Assembly: GCA_036245525.1 (NCBI GenBank)
Contig: BTPG01000003.1
Coordinates: 212,219,945-212,283,944 of the forward strand
Direction of reading: 5' to 3'
DNA from: Semisulcospira habei
Taxonomy: Eukaryota > Mollusca > Gastropoda > Semisulcospiridae
DNA length: 64,000 nt
The notes under the pieces are model-generated. The model was not told where the DNA came from, searched no databases, and worked only from the letters and a program-made list of their open reading frames with translations. Made by a program: the position numbers and the translations under genes. This document shows, one piece after another, positions 59,585-64,000 of this stretch (the first letter of the stretch is position 1; every line of letters starts with the position of its first letter).

Positions 59585-60450
59585 ACCAATTTGTATGAAT
59601 GTCCCTTGGACGGTGTGACTGTTGGTAGTTGAATGAACAAAGATTTCAGAAACAAAAGATACGTCCAGTGTTGAGGAAGGGGATACAAGACAGCGACCAT
59701 AAAAAAACATTTACCTATGCAACACCCAGCATCTCACCTCTTGAGCTTTGAAGTTTAGCTCTTAGAATGGCAAAAAAACACCAAAAACCGCCAAGTTTGA
59801 TGAACAAGCACATCTCTATAGCTCTATTTCTCTCTCACATATTCGTGTACGCACATAAAATCTCCACTACAGGATACAGCAAAGTATTATGAAGCACAAA
59901 AGCTGTCACACTGGTACGAATGCTTTAGCCATTCTTGTGTTTATCTAGAGGTAACAACTTTTGGGGGGAGCTGTCAAAATTGTAACGTTGTCCAGAGATC
60001 CAGGAAATGGCTGATCAAACAGAACAATAAAAAAAAAGCTAAATCATCTAGGAATGACACATTTTGATAGGTTAGTTAGTTATTTGGGTTTAACACCAAG
60101 CAGGCGATGAAGGCCATCTCACGGCGGTAAGGTATAAATAAGGTGCCACAGAAATAGACTGATGCCAAAATAGGTTGGCGTCTAGAAGCCTGCAGATGTT
60201 TCACCTGTGAACAACCTGTCATCTCCATTGTCATCAAACACTGTTCACATGTTGACCAAACTAATGTCTCCCCAAAATGCGGGCAGAGCCAGCAATAAGG
60301 CATCTTTTAAGGTAAGGAGTCCTCAAAACATTAGAAGCAATAAAAAAGAATCGCAAATGAGGAGGCTGTAATTTTGCAGTCCTACCGAGTTAACAAAATA
60401 TCGTCAAGCTGGTGTTGACCTTAGTAAACCTGCACAATGGCCCGAGGACC
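59585..60450. other. Gene-free stretch
   Basis: At 60066-60125 a minus-strand LINE tail fragment (GTTAGTTAGTTATTTGGGTT, TAACACCAAGCAGGCG) related to 54795. Otherwise nothing recognised. Confidence 0.45.
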
Positions 60451-60454
60451 CAGT

Positions 60455-60548
60455 ACACAAAGATCCTTGAACCAACAATGGCCGCAGCTGGCCGGCGCAC
60501 GACAGTGTGCGGGCCAACTGCGGCCATCGTTGGCCTGAAGACTTTTTG
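60455..60548. repeat. GC hairpin family 5
   Basis: CCAACAATGGCCGCAGCTGG and GCGCACGACAGTGTGC mirrored, ending GGCCTGAAGACTTTTTGC. Confidence 0.75.
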
Positions 60549-60751
60549 CTACTGGGGACATTTCGCTTACTAGGTAGATACAGTGAGGTACAGGTAGATA
60601 GAATATATGCATGTGCCCTCAGAAGGAATGAAAGTCATGTCTTCACCACAATAATATGTACACTACACCACAATAATATGTACACTACATCAGAATTCTC
60701 AGCATTTACACAATCATACACTGTTCCACAGCATCTCAAAGGCAAAGCTGC

Positions 60752-60819
60752 GTGCTTGTTTGTGAGTTTGGACCTTAGGGCTCCAGAACCGCAAGATCCA
60801 AAATCTCAAACCAGCACAC
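60752..60819. repeat. Hairpin family 2, diverged
   Basis: GTGCTTGTTTGTGAGTTTGG and ACCTTAGGGCT pair with AAGATCCAAAATCTCAAACC and AGCAC. Confidence 0.75.
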
Positions 60820-61019
60820 TGGATAAATTCATACAAAAAAAGCTTGAGCCAAATATACCCAGATATCATTTGTTCACATCTCGTACTAAAAAAAATATTA
60901 AAAAAAAATTAAAAGATTCTAAGTGTACAATATTGTCAAATGGCAAGGTCGTCGACATAATTATGTCAAAACATGCAAGTGACCTGACCTGACACAGTTA
61001 ACCTCTTTGTGCCTGCAGC

Positions 61020-61140
61020 CACTACTGCCAAGTAAGCACAAGACCATAGGGCCGACATCGACTGCATTCGGCCGTGCACGGCTGTGCGTGGAACAACTGC
61101 AGCCTATGTTGCACGAGGTACTGTGACGCACGCACAAAGG
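61020..61140. repeat. GC hairpin family 5, decayed
   Basis: ACCATAGGGCCGACATCGAC, GGCCGTGCACGGCTGTGCGT and ACGCACGCACAAAGGGTCAA keep the family order. Confidence 0.6.
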
Positions 61141-61176
61141 GTCAACATGCATGTTCTCTGTGATGCACGGCACATA

Positions 61177-62748
<1,572 letters not shown>

Positions 62749-62795
62749 CTGTCGCCCAAAAAATTGTTTTACATTTCTATCCTGGTCTGTTACTC

Positions 62796-63128
62796 TGAAA
62801 TTATATAAAGTTTCTATAACCCTGTTACTGTGAAATATAAAGTTTCTATAACCCTGTTACTGTGAAATATAAAGCTTCTATAACCCTGTTACTGTGAAAT
62901 ATAAAGTTTCTATAACCCTGTTACTGTGAAATATAAAGTTTCTATAACCCTGTTACTGTGAAATATAAAGTTTCTATAACCCTGTTACTGTGAAATATAA
63001 AGTTTCTATAACCCTGTTACTGTGAAATATAAAGTTTCTATAACCCTGTTACTGTGAAATATAAAGTTTCTATAACCCTGTTACTGTGAAATATAAAGTT
63101 TCTATAACCCTGTTACTGTGAAATATAA
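62796..63128. repeat. 32-bp minisatellite in NAMPT intron
   Basis: AAATATAAAGTTTCTATAAC followed by CCTGTTACTGTG repeats with a 32-bp period for about ten copies; almost no variation except one T-to-C (AAAGCTTC). Confidence 0.97.
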
Positions 63129-63131
63129 CGC

Positions 63132-63345
63132 TCAGCCCTTTTATCCCCAAGGTCCCATTTCTCAAATTGTGAAGGTGTTGCCTAACGACTATGTACCAGT
63201 TGCAGGAGGTGGCTTGACTATAATAATTCAAGGGTAGTGCCAGATTAGCTTGGTGCCTGAAGGCTCCAAGCTAATCTGGCACTACCCTTGAATTATGATG
63301 GTCAATCCATCTCCTGCTGTAGGGATCTGGGGCTAAAAGGGTCAA
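63132..63345. repeat. Family 1 element
   Basis: Left end AGCCCTTTTATCCCCAAGG and right end CTGGGGCTAAAAGGGTCAA are inverse. The core at 63205-63312 has GGTGGCTTGACTATAATAAT mirrored by ATTATGATGGTCAATCC. Confidence 0.88.
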
Positions 63346-63354
63346 GACAGTCTT

Positions 63355-63508
63355 ACCCATATAACCCCCAGGTTGCATCTCCCAAATTTTGGAGGTGTCA
63401 TGTAACAACTATGTACCAGTTGCCAGAGATGGATCTAAGCTAATCTGGCACTACCCTTGAATTATCATGGTCAATCCATCTCTTGCTGTTGTGCATTAAT
63501 GAGTTAAG
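63355..63508. repeat. Family 1 element, left arm deleted
   Basis: ACCCATATAACCCCCAGG start; GAGATGGATC is joined directly to TAAGCTAATCTGGCACTACC; ends TTAATGAGTTAA. Confidence 0.8.
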
Positions 63509-63799
63509 ACAATACAACATTCCCACACTTGCCAGCTATCACACAAATGTCAGTCACTTGCACATAAATAACAACACATCCCATAACCATGGGTGGGACA
63601 GAAAAAAAAGTTGAATCCTGAAAAAAAGTTGAATCCTGAAGCAGGGGTCTGGGGGCACTTTTTAAGTAAAAAAACAAACAAACAAACAATTTTTTTGGGG
63701 GGCAAATCCAGAAATCCGGCTGTAGCCAGAAAAGTCCCACCCATGCATACCTAATAATGACCTTTGTAACACTGAGATGTGTATACACACTGTGTACAT

Positions 63800-63885
63800 G
63801 CTTTAGGAGATGGATCTGCACTGATAGTTCAAGGCCATACTAGCTCTGCACCAGAGACACTACCCTTGAACTACATGCAGGGTTC
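63800..63885. repeat. Family 1 hairpin, degraded
   Basis: GGATCTGCACTGATAGTTCA and AGGCCATACTAGC pair weakly with ACTACCCTTGAACTA; the TTGGCGCC core is gone. Confidence 0.55.
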
Positions 63886-64000
63886 GCGCTAGGACTTTTC
63901 AAAACCAGCTTCCACTCCTTCTGTTTCTTTTCCAATTCAGATCAAAACCAGCCCCAGGAAATGCTTTCCGGTAGACAAGGATTTTTTTTTTCACCAGCAG

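Noticed and set aside
63504..63821. 105-aa minus-strand open frame as an upstream NAMPT exon
   Set aside because: No similarity to NAMPT and no splice sites; contains a hairpin remnant and short repeats.

Overview
The window is eukaryotic DNA. It has spliced genes with GT/AG introns, many microsatellites, LINE tails, tRNA-derived SINEs and dozens of palindromic repeats. The host genes (a NAMPT, a dispanin/CD225 protein, a rhodopsin-class receptor) and the repeat style suggest an invertebrate, most likely a lophotrochozoan such as a marine gastropod. That assignment is inference.

Layout. 1-27.2 kb: host DNA with LINE fragments, a two-exon GPCR (3602-5465, +, one frame break), a complete three-exon dispanin gene (15404-12884, -) and an inverted, decayed copy of its last exon near 21.1 kb. 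27.26-49.37 kb: a minus-strand Ty3/gypsy retrotransposon of the Gmr1-like layout (protease followed by integrase, RT downstream), with two ~1.02 kb LTRs and most of RT/RNase H deleted. 30.22-46.39 kb: a Polinton/Maverick (adintovirus-like) DNA transposon inserted between the gypsy protease and integrase, flanked by the 6-bp duplication TTATCT. 49.37-50.2 kb: a second, truncated gypsy 3' part behind a shared LTR. 50.2-61 kb: repeats and a LINE RT fragment. 61.2-62.75 kb: the last three coding exons of NAMPT (-), whose 5' part lies beyond the window.

The Polinton is the main object. It carries a protein-primed PolB, a retrovirus-like integrase (frame-broken), an A32-type packaging ATPase, a candidate double-jelly-roll major capsid protein, a penton-like candidate, several small membrane proteins, a C-terminally anchored protein with a Pro-rich stalk, and a 21-codon ORF holding overlapping PSAP and PPEY motifs. 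I see no adenain-like protease. Its genes are packed head-to-head and tail-to-tail, and most start codons sit in an AATAAAAATG-type context. Both ends of the element are imperfect snap-back palindromes rather than long matching terminal repeats.

The host DNA on either side is crowded with hairpin elements of at least eight families. Several are bounded by TTAACCC...GGGTTAA, as expected of piggyBac-type miniature elements (TTAA target, CCC...GGG ends). They are almost absent from the nested gypsy-Polinton block, which implies that block arrived later.
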